Source of the DNA: Pachypanchax playfairii
Taxonomy: Eukaryota > Chordata > Actinopteri > Cyprinodontiformes > Aplocheilidae
DNA: 64,000 bases
NCBI GenBank assembly: GCA_006937955.1
Contig: SSNP01000136.1
Span: 658,235 to 722,234, forward strand
Direction of reading: 5' to 3'
Below the pieces are notes generated by a model. That model was not told the DNA's origin. It did no database searches and saw nothing but the letters and a program-made list of their open reading frames with translations. How positions within the stretch are numbered: position 1 is the first letter of the stretch; every line of letters starts with the position of its first letter. Of the stretch, positions 23,779 through 40,259 are shown piece by piece. The translations under genes were made by a program, and so were the position numbers.

Positions 23779-24122
23779 TAGGGATGGTCCGATCCAGGTC
23801 AAAATGACTGGATCGGGCATCGGATTTTTTTATTAGAACCCATCCGATCCATAAGCCCAAACTATCTTTGAGGGAAAAAAGTCGTAGCGCGACCTGCCGT
23901 AACACAGGGGAGCTGCCCGTTACCATGGTTGCCATGTGCCTGTTTTCATCACGTGAGCAGAAGCCAGCAGAGCTGTTTAGATGTCAGTATCAAACAAATT
24001 ACATCCACGACATATTGTAAACAGTGTTTAGAGTGACAGATTGGATCGGTATCGGCCGATCCTCAAAGCTGCAGTATCTGTATCGGTATCGGATGTGAAA
24101 AAGTGGTATTGAGCCATCCCTA
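23779..24122. mobile_element. non-autonomous hAT-type element with 8-bp TSD
   Basis: Terminal inverted repeats TAGGGATGG and CCATCCCTA. The flanking 8-bp direct repeats CTTTAAAT (23771-23778 and 24123-24130) are identical, the hallmark of hAT transposition. Length is 344 bp, with no transposase. Subterminal GATCGG/CCGATC motifs recur many times inside. Intact TSDs suggest a fairly recent insertion. Confidence 0.85.
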
Positions 24123-24789
24123 CTTTAAATGTAAAATATCTAGGGTCATTTCGTAGAAGTTTAAGTCGCATGCTTTAACCTGTACCCAGTGTAACGTAAC
24201 CAACCTTTGGTTGTTATAGAGCGATGTGCTAATGAAAAAATGCAGAACATTACCTTCTAAAATAGAAACAGAAAAATCACTTAAAATTGAATTTTCTCCT
24301 GAAGACAGATGTCTGGCTGAATGATGGGCTGGAACAAGTTTTCAAGACTAAAATTTTAATGTCTGTTGTGAATTCTGAGCAGTGAAGACTCTAATAATTT
24401 ATACAAATGTTTCAAAAGAAGGAATGAGTGCATGACAGGGAATTCATTTTCAGTACAATCACAAGTGGGTCACATTTCCTACATGACCAGCCAAATATAG
24501 AACATGTCACAAAATTTGTTGTAATTCCAACTGAAAATGTATTTCCTTTGTGTTTTGTGTCTCAGCAGCCTAGTGAGATACTGACATAAAACCTGCTGAA
24601 ATCTGCTCCAAGGACAAGGTGCGGCTATCAAGTTGTAATTTGGCCAAATTATTGCAAAGACAGTTTATTAGGACCTCCATAAGGTTTGCATTTATTACTG
24701 ACATATGTGACAAAGTGCATTCAGGATGTTCAGATACAAACTCAGAGCTCTGACATCTTGGATTTATTTGGACACAATCACTGGAGTCT

Positions 24790-25090
24790 GTGGCTCAGTT
24801 GTTTCCTGAGTGCCATCATTTTCTTTACCCACTAGTTTCTTATTCGCACCAGTCACTGGGAGAGAGGCGGGTCTACACCCTGGACAGATCCTTTGTCCAT
24901 CACACAGAGACAAACCACAGGGACAATTTACATGCACGATTTTGGTCTTTGAGAGGAAACCGGAGCACCTGGAGAAAACTCACACACTCAACTCGTACAC
25001 GTGAAGAACATGCATATTCTATCCAATAATCGAACACAGAACATCTATGCTGCAAGGCAAGAACATTAATTGCACCACTGTGCACCCAAA
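24790..25090 (-). repeat. SINE-like repeat (reverse copy)
   Basis: Same family as 14551-14885, in reverse: AATCGAACACAG with TGCTGCAAGGCAAGAA, and upstream CCAGTCACTGGGAGAGAGGCG. No gene overlaps it. Confidence 0.65.
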
Positions 25091-26885
25091 TCTGTTTCAA
25101 CACCAAAGTTTTATTTTACAGGAGCTGAAAATCATTTTGTTGTTGTTTAGCTTGTACAAATCAAACAAAAGTCTAATTACTTTATAAAACAATTTGACAA
25201 ATGATATTTGGTCACTATTAGTGCAGAAATACATATTATTGTAATATCTGTGAACAAACCCTTTTTTTCTAGCTGAGCCTTTGAGATGGAGAGGCTTAGT
25301 TAATTAAATCCAGTAGGCTGTGGGCTGACGACACAACAGGAAGACGAGCGCACAGACAGAACGCCACGCCAACATCAAATCCTTCTTTGGAAGAGGAGAC
25401 TATCTGCTTCACTCAAAGTTACCGAACTCTCAAGACAAAAGGTGAAGAGAAATGTTTGTGTTATGTAGATTTCAGAGACCCAACAGAAGCTGACAGTTCT
25501 AGATTAACATTGGATATTTTTGTAATGTATATTTTTATATGTTTATGAAGGTTTTTTTTGTGTCATTATCAGCTGAACATATTTCCCTCAGTTTTACATC
25601 CATCTGCTTCATTCTCTCTTCATTTGGTCCCATAGAAAAATGTCAATCCCATTTTGTGCATCAAGGAAAACAAATTTTTGGGACTTAAGAAGAAATTAAG
25701 CAGTATGAATTCAACTTAAATATAATAAAACTACAGGTTTAAAATCTTGTTTGTCTCTGAGCTGGAAAATGTAACTTTCTCTCGAATTATTAACAAAGAA
25801 AGAAGTAAATAGCTTGAACAATCTGCAAGTTTAACTTTTGAAACTTTTCTTTGACATTAGTCTATTCACTGTTTGTGTAAAAACTAAAGTTAGGACACAT
25901 CCACCACATCTGAGTTCAACTGGTTGGAAATGTTAAGGAAAAGTTTTTAGTTTGACGAGGACAATTATAGAGGAATTCCTCTCTTCCAACCGATCTTGGT
26001 GTTTAACCAGCTCATGTTTACATGCTTGAAGTGCACATCACTCATAATAATCTAGTTTCAGTCTGTTATAAAAGAGTGAATTCTTTTAAAAATTAGTTTA
26101 TTATGAATTAATGTTGAAGCATAAGAAAACGTCATCAGCAACAACATATTTTCTAAGTTATTAACCACTAAGAGATGAAGTAGTTCACCTGAATTTAATT
26201 TCTTCTGATATAAAATTACAACAGTTGTTCTTATTTAGAGGTTTGGAGTTAAAGCTGTGCTGGTTTGTAGAGCAGGTGCAGCAGATGGAAGTAGCGTTAA
26301 GGGATTACAGTATTACCTTTTACAGTCAGTGAGTTGAGTCTGAGACATCCGATTACAGCTCCCCATCCTTCATTAGAGCCCACAGAGAGGAGGGGAGAGG
26401 AGCTCCATGCAGCTCCTCTGTCCAGCCCTGAGTCACACGTGATCTCTGCTAGTCGTGCTGCAGCAGCTGATAACCTGCCTTCAGCCTCTCTGCACTGTGA
26501 GAAGTGTTGTGGATGTTAGAGGTGGGGGACACAGCTCTGTTCAGGTTGCCATGTTCATTACATGGTGGTGTTTTTACCTTGCGGCCCGGAGCTTCGTCGA
26601 AGAAAGCAAGTATTGCTGCTGTTTGTGTGTGCATGTCGTTTGAAGGTGAACTCTGCTGAGAGAAAATATGCAGGACGGAGCTCTGTGATGTGCGTGTGTG
26701 CATTTTAGTTATGCTGTCACGAGTGCTGATGAGATTATTGACAGGGTTATTCTTTACACTTTAACAGAGTGTTTATGAAGTTTGAATACTCAAGGTTTTC
26801 TATGTAATGTTGATTATCTGTTATCTGTCATGTCGTGACCATCATGGTGCCTGACCAGATACAATTTCCTCTTACAGCACTGAAA
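25091..26885. other. ldhb upstream region
   Basis: Vertebrate ldh genes carry a non-coding first exon, expected here. Two weak candidates are seen: 25270-25440, ending CAAAAG|GTGAAG, and the GC-richer stretch 26330-26560, which contains CACGTG at about 26437-26442. Neither is decisive. An in-frame upstream ATG at 26835 lies before the chosen ldhb start without family support. Confidence 0.35.
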
Positions 26886-32304
<5,419 letters not shown>

Positions 32305-32706
32305 ACCACCACAAGGGGGCGACATAGATGCAGCTTCTCAACAGTCCTGCAGCATCATCTTTCCATGCTGTCACGCTGCTTCACCTTCTGCTCTTCACTC
32401 TCTGTACTGTAGATTCACTCTGCTGGGAGTTTCTTCCCTCAGATTTGACTGTAGGTGTCAGTTTGTTGAAGAAGAAGCAAACTGAGTGAGATGTTCAGAC
32501 ACAGATGTTCTGATGTTGTTTATTTTCAGCTTTATTGACTGAATCATGTGTCAGTTTCTTTTAGTCCATGTTATATGTGTTATTCATGTTGATCTGCATG
32601 AGTGGGTTGGCAGTTTCAGTGGAGCATTATTATTAAAAATTGAGCTATAAAATAATGTTTCCACTCCTGATTTTTGTTTTGATTTAGAGCGTTAGAAGAA
32701 TCAGAA

Positions 32707-32712
32707 AATAAA
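32707..32712 (+). terminator. ldhb polyadenylation signal candidate
   Basis: AATAAA about 400 bp after the ldhb stop, in an AT-rich region. The opposite-strand signal for spx lies about 155 bp further on, so the two genes end tail to tail. Confidence 0.55.
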
Positions 32713-32863
32713 ATCAGTCCTTCAAGTTTTTTAAAATGTTTTTTGACCCAGACATGACTCTTTCAGAGACGTCAGTAAAGAAAGTGTGATGATGCTCAGT
32801 GTTAATCAATTAACAGTGTGAATGAGTGACAGTTGTGAGTTTTGCCTGCAGCTTTAATGTTGC

Positions 32864-32869
32864 TTTATT
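32864..32869 (-). terminator. spx polyadenylation signal candidate
   Basis: TTTATT on the + strand is AATAAA on the minus strand, about 190 bp past the spx stop codon. Confidence 0.5.
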
Positions 32870-33055
32870 TCTGATTCAGTTTTCACACCAACAGACACAT
32901 AACAGTACAATTTATCATTTTAAAATACATTTTAATACTGAGCAAACTTAAAGAGCAACAGGTTCAATTTAAATGCAGTAGTGACCAATCTAGCTTCTCT
33001 AACAGAGAACAGGTCTGGTAGTAGTTCCTGGTGATGTTTAGAAACTGTTTCCATT

Positions 33056-34186
33056 TCATTTTTGATCGTCGCTGCCTCCACCTAAGGAAGAAAAGCCATT
33101 TTAAAACCCTTCAGATGATGGTTTACCAGAGGTGGCGAGGATGAAGAGTTTTACCTTCCTCCACGGCCTGTTGCAGGAGCTTCAGAAGAAGGAATGAGGC
33201 AGCAGATGATCTCAGTCCATCACTGATCTGGTCATAATTCACTGAAGACAATCAAAACAGAAAGGTGTTTTTGAAACTTATGATAAGGACATGTTAAATT
33301 GAAAAGAAGCATTTTCATAAATGACACAAAAGATCTTTAAAATACTTGTGTAATTTGTAAGATCAGAGGCATGAAAGTAAAACGCCAAACATTCCTCTTC
33401 AAATCAAATGACTATTTTAGGGCATTTAAATACTTTAAATGTGAAATAAAAGTCAGAAAATTCTATTCTATAAAACATGTTTTCTTTGTTGCTATACTAA
33501 CAGCTTCTGCTACTTTTTCCTAGTAATCACCTGTATTTGTTCAGCTCATGATTCCTAATCTGAGACATCAAATAAAACAGATTTATTTTTTAAAACTTCA
33601 GATTATTAATAACAGCAACTTTTTGGTTAACTTTATTCATCACAGATCAAGTTATCAAATCTGTGGTTAAAATGAAAAGTAGTTCCTTAAAGAAAAAAAC
33701 AGGTTGGACATCATCAGATCTGTTATCCTGCATTTTAAAAACATGTTGAATAAAAACTGTATAAAGATCTTTGAGTTTTATTGCAGTTTATGTTGAAATA
33801 ACCTGCAACTGGACCCCTTTAAAAACATGAGATGTTATAACTGAGCGTGTTAGACACACCTAAACGAGAAGCATTTCCTTCTTCTCTGCTTTTTCGCTCC
33901 AACGCTGAGCAATGTCCTTCTGCAAACAGAGCAACAATCAGTGATGTTTACTCAGAATCTGACAGAGAACTTAAAACCTCTCTTGTCACTGGGTTCTTAC
34001 GTGCTCCTTTTAGGTACAGGATTGCCTGAGGAGTCCAGTTTCTCCTCTGAAAAACTCACAAGAAATGACAAGTTTAATTCCTATTAAAATTCTAAGAGAT
34101 ATAAACGTGAACACTGAGCTCACCTGTGGAGCCATCCAACACTGAGACACCAAAGACGCCACTAGCAGCACGACTTTCAGAGACAT
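33056..34186 (-). CDS. spx: spexin neuropeptide precursor
   Basis: Spexin is a secreted peptide hormone acting on galanin receptors 2 and 3. Five coding exons on the minus strand join in frame to 93 aa: 34186-34124, 34046-34001, 33919-33860, 33241-33155, 33081-33056. Residues 1-19 form a signal peptide (MSLKVVLLVASLVSQCWMA), followed by PQRR and the hormone NWTPQAILYLKGAQ at residues 24-37, nearly identical to vertebrate spexin (Ile for Met). The exon 4 product, with an amphipathic SSAASFLLLKLLQQA block, matches the precursor's conserved C-terminal region. Oddity: the residues after the hormone are GHC, not the usual GRR cleavage/amidation site; the next basic pair is RK at about residues 45-46. 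All splice sites are canonical GT-AG and the frame is open. It lies tail to tail with ldhb and on the same strand as golt1b, as in human. It could be the teleost spx1b paralogue. Confidence 0.9.
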
Positions 34187-34289
34187 CGTAGATCTCTGCA
34201 GTGAAAACAGCAGAAAGATCTACAAAGAGAGTTTGTAGCACATAATGTTCAAGCTGCTGTTTATCACACACTAAAGGAACCTTTCTCTT

Positions 34290-34640
34290 TACCCACTTAA
34301 TCCTATTCAGGGTCACGGAGAGGAGGTGTCTATCTTCAGCGGTCATTGGGTGAGAGGCGGGGTCACACCTGGACAGGTCACGAGTCCATCACAGGGCCAC
34401 AAGACAGACCATATAGACAAACAACCACACACACACTCACCTGGGGATAATTTAGAGTTATCAATTGACCTCCTGCATATTTTTAGTCTGTGGGAGGAAA
34501 CCAGAATCCCCAGAGAAAACCTGCACATGCACAGGGAGAACATGCAAACTCCATGCAGAAAGATCTCAATACGGTTTTGAACCCAGGATCTTGTTGCTGC
34601 AAGGCAACAATGCTACCAACTGCATCACTGTGCAGCCTGG
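34290..34640 (-). repeat. SINE-like repeat (reverse copy)
   Basis: GTCATTGGGTGAGAGGCGGG, GTCTGTGGGAGGAAACCAG and TTGAACCCAGGATCTTGTTG, followed by TGCTGCAAGGCAACAATGCT, are the reversed landmarks of the family at 14551. It lies just upstream of spx exon 1, probably inside its first intron. Confidence 0.7.
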
Positions 34641-35369
34641 AACCATTTTCTATCAGATTAAAATCTGTATAATTTCCTCCAGCTGCATCATGGCGTCAGT
34701 TATCAAGTATTTACATGTTGAGATTCAGTGCAATAAAGTAGAAGTGACGCTGAGTAACATTAGTATTTGTGCTCAAATGCTCATTTAAAAACACCTTTTT
34801 CTGTCACATCAGATCAAAGACAAGAAGAATGCAACCACATAAAAATATATCAATTATATATCAAATATATCAATCCAATCATACTCTTTTAATCTCAAAG
34901 AGAAAATAGAAAAATAAAAGATATTGAATTTCGAATTAAATTAACTTATATTTATTGACTAATTATATAAAAATCAACCTGAGAACAGACTAAATGACTT
35001 GAACGCCAGGTGGAAATTTGAAGGTTTAAAATTAAATTTCTGGGAAGAGATGCTTTTACTTTATTTATTCACATTTAATCTTGTAATTTGATGCCATATG
35101 TAAATAGACATATTTGAAGCTTTTTTGTATTATTTTCTCTCTGAGCTGCAGCCAGTCAGAGCTGATCAGCAGCGTGAGAAGAACCAAATTCATCATTTGT
35201 GTAAAAGAGTAGTAATGATTTATTTTGCAAATTCTTTTAGATTACATTTTTTATAATAACATTTTTATCTCTCAAGTCTTAAAGTAAATTACAAACAAAT
35301 GCTAAAAACGAACCAACTAATTAACTAATAATACTTGTAATGATAATAATTACAGTGATAATAGCTTAC

Positions 35370-35410
35370 CGTTGTCTGTTTTGGTGTGCCCGTTTCCCTC
35401 GCTCACTGAT
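35370..35410 (-). other. candidate non-coding first exon of spx
   Basis: On the minus strand a strong donor (AACG|GTAAGC, intron beginning at 35369) could splice to the acceptor preceding spx coding exon 1 (CTGCAG at about 34196-34201). The exon's start and promoter are not defined. Confidence 0.3.
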
Positions 35411-37370
35411 AATAAACAGCAAATGAATGAACCAGTCTGTTATCCATGATCGGGGCTGATGGGTAATTTTTTACATTATCACTAAAAGTCCAGCTGACTG
35501 AGTGACAAGTGCTGCTCAAACTGTCTCTCCACATCAACCCGACACACCAGATAAGCTTGAACTTTTGAGCCTTTCAGCAGCAGCAGAGGATCTTCGGGGT
35601 GCTGATGGGACTTCCTGAATGAGTGTCATGTGGTGACAGAATGTCAGTGACAGTGTGGATGAAGACACCTGCAGGAGGTCCGAGGCTGTGGATCTGATGC
35701 TTTCAGTCAACAGCTGCCTGTTTGTTTTGTTTGTTTCACTTTTTTGCCTCACAGCATGAAGATGTTGACGATGTTCACTTTGTGCATGAAGCCTCTCTGA
35801 GTGGAGCTCTACGTGAACATCCTGGGGCCTTCCTGAGATGTTCCAGTTTTCTCCTGCTCTGTTGGGGCTGCAGGTATTTTCCAAACTTCAGGAATCCTGA
35901 ACCAAAACCAGAAAGTTTTAAACAGCCTCTTCTGTCTTGATATCAGTCAGACCTTCTTAAGGGTTTTTTTAAAGTTCTTTATGATTTCTGAAGGTTTTCA
36001 TTGTTTTTTTTTTAAATTTTGCTACTCTTTTGTATTTGTATTTGTATTTATTTATTTAAAGGGACAATGCATTCATAAAGTATACAATACAATTAATGCA
36101 AAATATACACAAATGCAGGATTATAGTCTAGGCTAATTTCCATCCTCTGTCCCCTGCCGGGCCAGGCCCAGCCGCCCACCACACTCCACTCACTCAGCCA
36201 AACAAACAATCTTTCACCTACATTAAAAACCATTCACTACACATTCCACATATGCATACACGTGTACCCGGTTACCTATGACTCTCCAGCCCACGCATCT
36301 ACCCAATTTTCTGTTCTTCTATCTGACAATGACAGAAATATTGTTCAAGTTGTGCTTAAAAATAAAAATCATGTAAACAAGTGAAGGAAAAGAAGTGTCA
36401 GGGCTAGAAATCTATATACAGAAGAACAACAGTACCTAAAAGCTTTTAAGAACTGACATCTTTGGTAGTTTTCAAACTGCATGTTTGTGACAGGCCGCAG
36501 AAAACTAAGTTCCCAAAGACCCTATTTAAAACTGGCTGCTTGTCAGGTTTTCTGTCATGTGTCGACACGACACTCAGGAGTGTATTTAAGCATAAATGAA
36601 TCTTAGGTCAGAGTTAGTGACTTTAAAATGTTCCGATTAAAATTGTCTGATATTAGATTGAAACAGCAAAAAAGAGGCAAAAGAAAAAAATCTTGAGTCT
36701 CAGAAAAAATGTAACAACTATTGATTGAGGCCATTTCAAACAATTAAAACAAATCTGGCTTATGTAAAGTTCAATTTAAACAAGAACAGCTGAAATAAAA
36801 CTTTTGTGCTGTTTGCTGTAAGATTTCTTGTTTGCTTGAAAACCATAAAAGCAACTGGAGTTCAACCTTAATAATTAAGATTTGAAGAATCAGTTTTAGA
36901 CTTTTTACAATCAGACCATCAGTATCATCCGCTAACACTGTTAAAAATTGAAGCAATAGTTTCTCTTATACAGGTGCTGCCATGCTAAAAGTCCCGCCTG
37001 CTCACCTGGACAAAACCTTAGCAGTGTTAATAAAACCTCAAATAATTAATTACAGCTGAAACTGTCAGAAGATAAATATTTGAAGGTAGGAACTTCAAGA
37101 ATCAACAGCTGTAAAAACTGATCTGATGTGTATTTGTATTTTTCGTTAGGAAAATGTCCCATTAGTTCGCATGGAGGGGGAGGGACTTAATACTGCAACC
37201 AGCCACTAGGGGGTACCCATTTCTGTTTCTAGTCATTTACAGTACGTCAACACTCCCTGAAGATTGGATGGGTACCTTTAATTCAGAAGCACAAACACCA
37301 GTAAATCAGTTTTCTGTTATCAAATAAAACTAATCTGCTGCATAAAAATCACAAACTTGTTAATAAAAAA
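35411..37370. other. spx-golt1b intergenic, no gene recognised
   Basis: Short frames near 35534-35940 have no recognisable domain. 35985-36310 (TTTATTTAAAGGGACAATGC, then a C-rich block) resembles a common teleost LINE tail. Near 37198 is CCAGCCACTAGGGGG, repeated at about 59417. gys2, expected between spx and ldhb in tetrapods, is not here either. Confidence 0.4.
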
Positions 37371-37375
37371 GACAC

Positions 37376-37381
37376 TTTATT
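37376..37381 (-). terminator. golt1b polyadenylation signal candidate
   Basis: AATAAA on the minus strand, about 510 bp beyond the golt1b stop codon. Confidence 0.5.
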
Positions 37382-37891
37382 GCAAATTACGCAATTATAA
37401 AAGTGACAATAAAAGTTACAGTATAAATGCCTGCAGTATTTCTTTTTTATAACAGTTCACATTTCTATAAAGTTGATCTCAGTTATACTTATTTTAAAGT
37501 TTGGAAATCCTGTAATACGCCAAACAGGAACGTTAAAATTGCTCCCACAAATATGCAGAACAGGAATCTTTGAAAGGCTCTCGACTCTCCTCTGATAGTC
37601 CAGCGGGTCCTGAACATTCAGTCCATAAATATTACAAAGGAATGGAATTCAAATACAAATAAAAATAAAATAATTAATCACTTGTGATGTTGTTCAGAAG
37701 CAGTCAAACAAACACAGAGTAAAAGAACCGTATGGCATCTGTACATGATCCACAGATACACATGTCTTTCCTGCAGGGAAATGTTGGATTTCACTATTCC
37801 GAAGTGGCAACAATCAACAAAAATATCAACTCATAATTAGAAGCCATGTTAAATAGTGTGACTTTCCTCTTCAGGCTTTAAGAGCTTGGTG

Positions 37892-38903
37892 TTATACCAT
37901 TGCATTGCTCTCACCAATTTTATCAACCAGCTGAAAAACAACAAAGAAAAGCAAGAAGATTAAAACAGAATGATAGTGTTTTGCATCTTAAATATATTTA
38001 ATTTTTTCCAGTGATTGGTGTGATACTTACAGCACTGATCCCAGGTAAGCTGAGTAATGATCCAAGCACAGGTACTCGCCTCATGAATCCAACTGCCACT
38101 GGGAAGAATCCCCTGCAAATCGAGTGAGAATAAAGCAACATTAAGACGGAGAGTGACAAGGAAAACAAACAGCATACTAGGTCTGTCCAAGCTGACCTGA
38201 ATAAAAGGAAGAAACCGTAGATCTCAAGAACTACGCCAATAATCGGCCAGCCGATGAGAACCACAAAGACTCCTCCCAGGAAGAAGCTGGTGGCTTTTGC
38301 TTTGTGCCTCTGGAAAAAGAATCTGACAGTACGCTCCAGGCCGATGACAAAGGCCAGGCCTGACACAAACAGAATCTGGGTGAAAACACAAAATATCTCT
38401 GGTTTAGCAACTTTTTTTTCCAGTCGTAAGACAGAAACTAAGTGTTTGATGAACTTACATTTCCCACAGCAAGCAGTGCTTTGTCAAAAAACAGCATCAT
38501 CCCAAAGAAGAGGAAAAATACACCAAACCCTGTCAGACCCATCCCAATTTCTGTGAGAAACAAGCAAGACAATCCTAATTATTTCAGCAGATTCACTGCT
38601 TTTTACACAATAATTTTAAAGAATTTTCATGATAATTGGAGTTTTATCTGACAATTAAAGGAATATCCGGGTTTAGGTTTTCCAAGGCAGGTAAAAGAGT
38701 TTTCATACATTTCTCCCTAATATTTGTCTTATACATGCATAGCTGAAAATCATTTCTTCGCAATGACGTCACGTTGCTCTCAGCCAATCGTGTTTGTGCT
38801 GTTAGCTCCGCACATTTAGCTGCTGGACGCGTAAGAAATCACAAAGAACGGCGGTAAAAATACAGAAATGGCTCTTACTTTGTGAATCCGTGAGTGAAAT
38901 CAT
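37892..38903 (-). CDS. golt1b: vesicle transport protein GOT1B
   Basis: Small four-pass membrane protein of ER/Golgi membranes involved in ER-to-Golgi transport (yeast Got1 family). Five exons on the minus strand join in frame to 138 aa, exactly the human length: 38903-38879, 38550-38459, 38375-38197, 38112-38031, 37930-37892. The protein starts [20 protein letters not shown]; hydrophobic segments alternate with the conserved [18 protein letters not shown] loop, [14 protein letters not shown], the [15 protein letters not shown] block and [15 protein letters not shown]; it ends GESNAMV. All introns are canonical. The first exon contributes only 25 coding bases, so open-frame scanning misses it. 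It is divergent from slc35b4, with about 1.36 kb between start codons. Confidence 0.96.
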
Positions 38904-40259
38904 TTTGGCTGTTCTCGCAAAATATACCACCTCCCGGAAAGGCTGTAAACGCCAAGACTTACTACCATACAAGTGAACTGTGCTACTACAACACGACAGC
39001 AGCGGCACCGGCGGACGGAGGCAAAGGTAGCGGTTTGTTCTTCGTCTCTTACGCCACCACGTAAGTGGTGGCCACGCAAGCTGTCGAAGATCGTCGAAAA
39101 GACAGATGCTACTTCCGTCTTTGAGGGTTTTTGGATAATTTTTATTGTTTGTGTATGTTCGATGTATGATGGAAACACATAAAAATCAAATAAACAAAAC
39201 AAATAATAAATACTTCCGTACTTAATCATAAGTCTTATTCAAACTACAAACATTTTGACTTGAAATATTAAAAACATTACCATCTGTATGAAAACACCAG
39301 CTTTTGAATTAGTCACTTTCTAAAATATTTGTGTAAAATTCACAGTTTCAACATTGCTAAATTTGCTCCATGCTTACCCATCATGAGGTTTGTTAAAACT
39401 GATTTAATGATCTCAAGTCAGAGATTAAACGGGTAATATCTGCATGGTGGTATTTGATAGCATTTAGGTAGAAAATAAATTTAATGCAATCAGTAAAGTG
39501 TCTATTTTCTTAAAACAGATGCATGTCTTCTCTTGGGGAATGTCTTCATTTGTCTTTTTTTGTTGTTGTTGTTTTTGTTTATTTGTTTTGTTTTTACTTT
39601 ATTGACCAAAAGTGTCCTAATCAAAAACAAAAAAAATCAAATCAAAATCCACAGACTGATTGACCCTCCACCATTTTAAGGATCCAGTAGGTAAATCATC
39701 CTTCCACCAACTGTGAAGGAAAATTTTACACAATAAAATTATGACATTAACTAGAAAATAAATTTTTTATTCAGAATAAATTGACCAAATTTCATTACAG
39801 CCACTGTCAAAGTTCTGCTAGAAACAAATTTTGAACAGAGTAACTACTCTTTACATTTTTCTGTATCTATTGACGTAATCGCGCATATTTAGATGTTGGA
39901 CGTACTTGTTCTTCATATTTGTGCCCAAATGTTTGTGCCTGTTCGCTTCTAGCTAGTCAATGATTTCTGCTCAAATTAACTGACACTAAAGTTTCTCTAA
40001 TAAAAATGAAAACGTGTTTTGTTGATAATGTTGCGCTTTAGCTGGAAAACGTCAAACTCACGGAAAACAGCGCATTTCCGTGTTTTGAAAAGAACTACAA
40101 CTACCACGAGCGCGTTAAACAGGAAGAGCGAAGATTCGGACGTGTTCAGCTGAAACAGGAGATAGTTCATTGAGAAACTCCCCCTGCCAAACAAACCCAA
40201 AATGCGCATCACAGTTAGTTTCTATAATAAGTAACGACTAGATTCTGTTATAAACCATC
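38904..40259. promoter_or_regulatory. divergent golt1b / slc35b4 upstream region
   Basis: The two genes start head to head here. CpG-containing stretches lie near each start codon (38940-39110 and 39880-40150), separated by AT-rich sequence. No TATA box is convincing on either side. A palindromic TGACGTCA at 38764-38771 lies just inside golt1b intron 1 next to CCAAT, but may belong to a repeat. Confidence 0.4.

Noticed and set aside
26835..26885. Upstream in-frame ATG giving a 17-residue longer LDH
   Set aside because: LDH proteins start at the position of the internal Met (MTSVLQKL...), and the chosen start gives exactly 334 aa.
38764..38771. Palindromic CRE (TGACGTCA) as a golt1b promoter element
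   Set aside because: It lies inside intron 1, downstream of the start codon, and is probably within repeat-derived sequence; kept only as a note.
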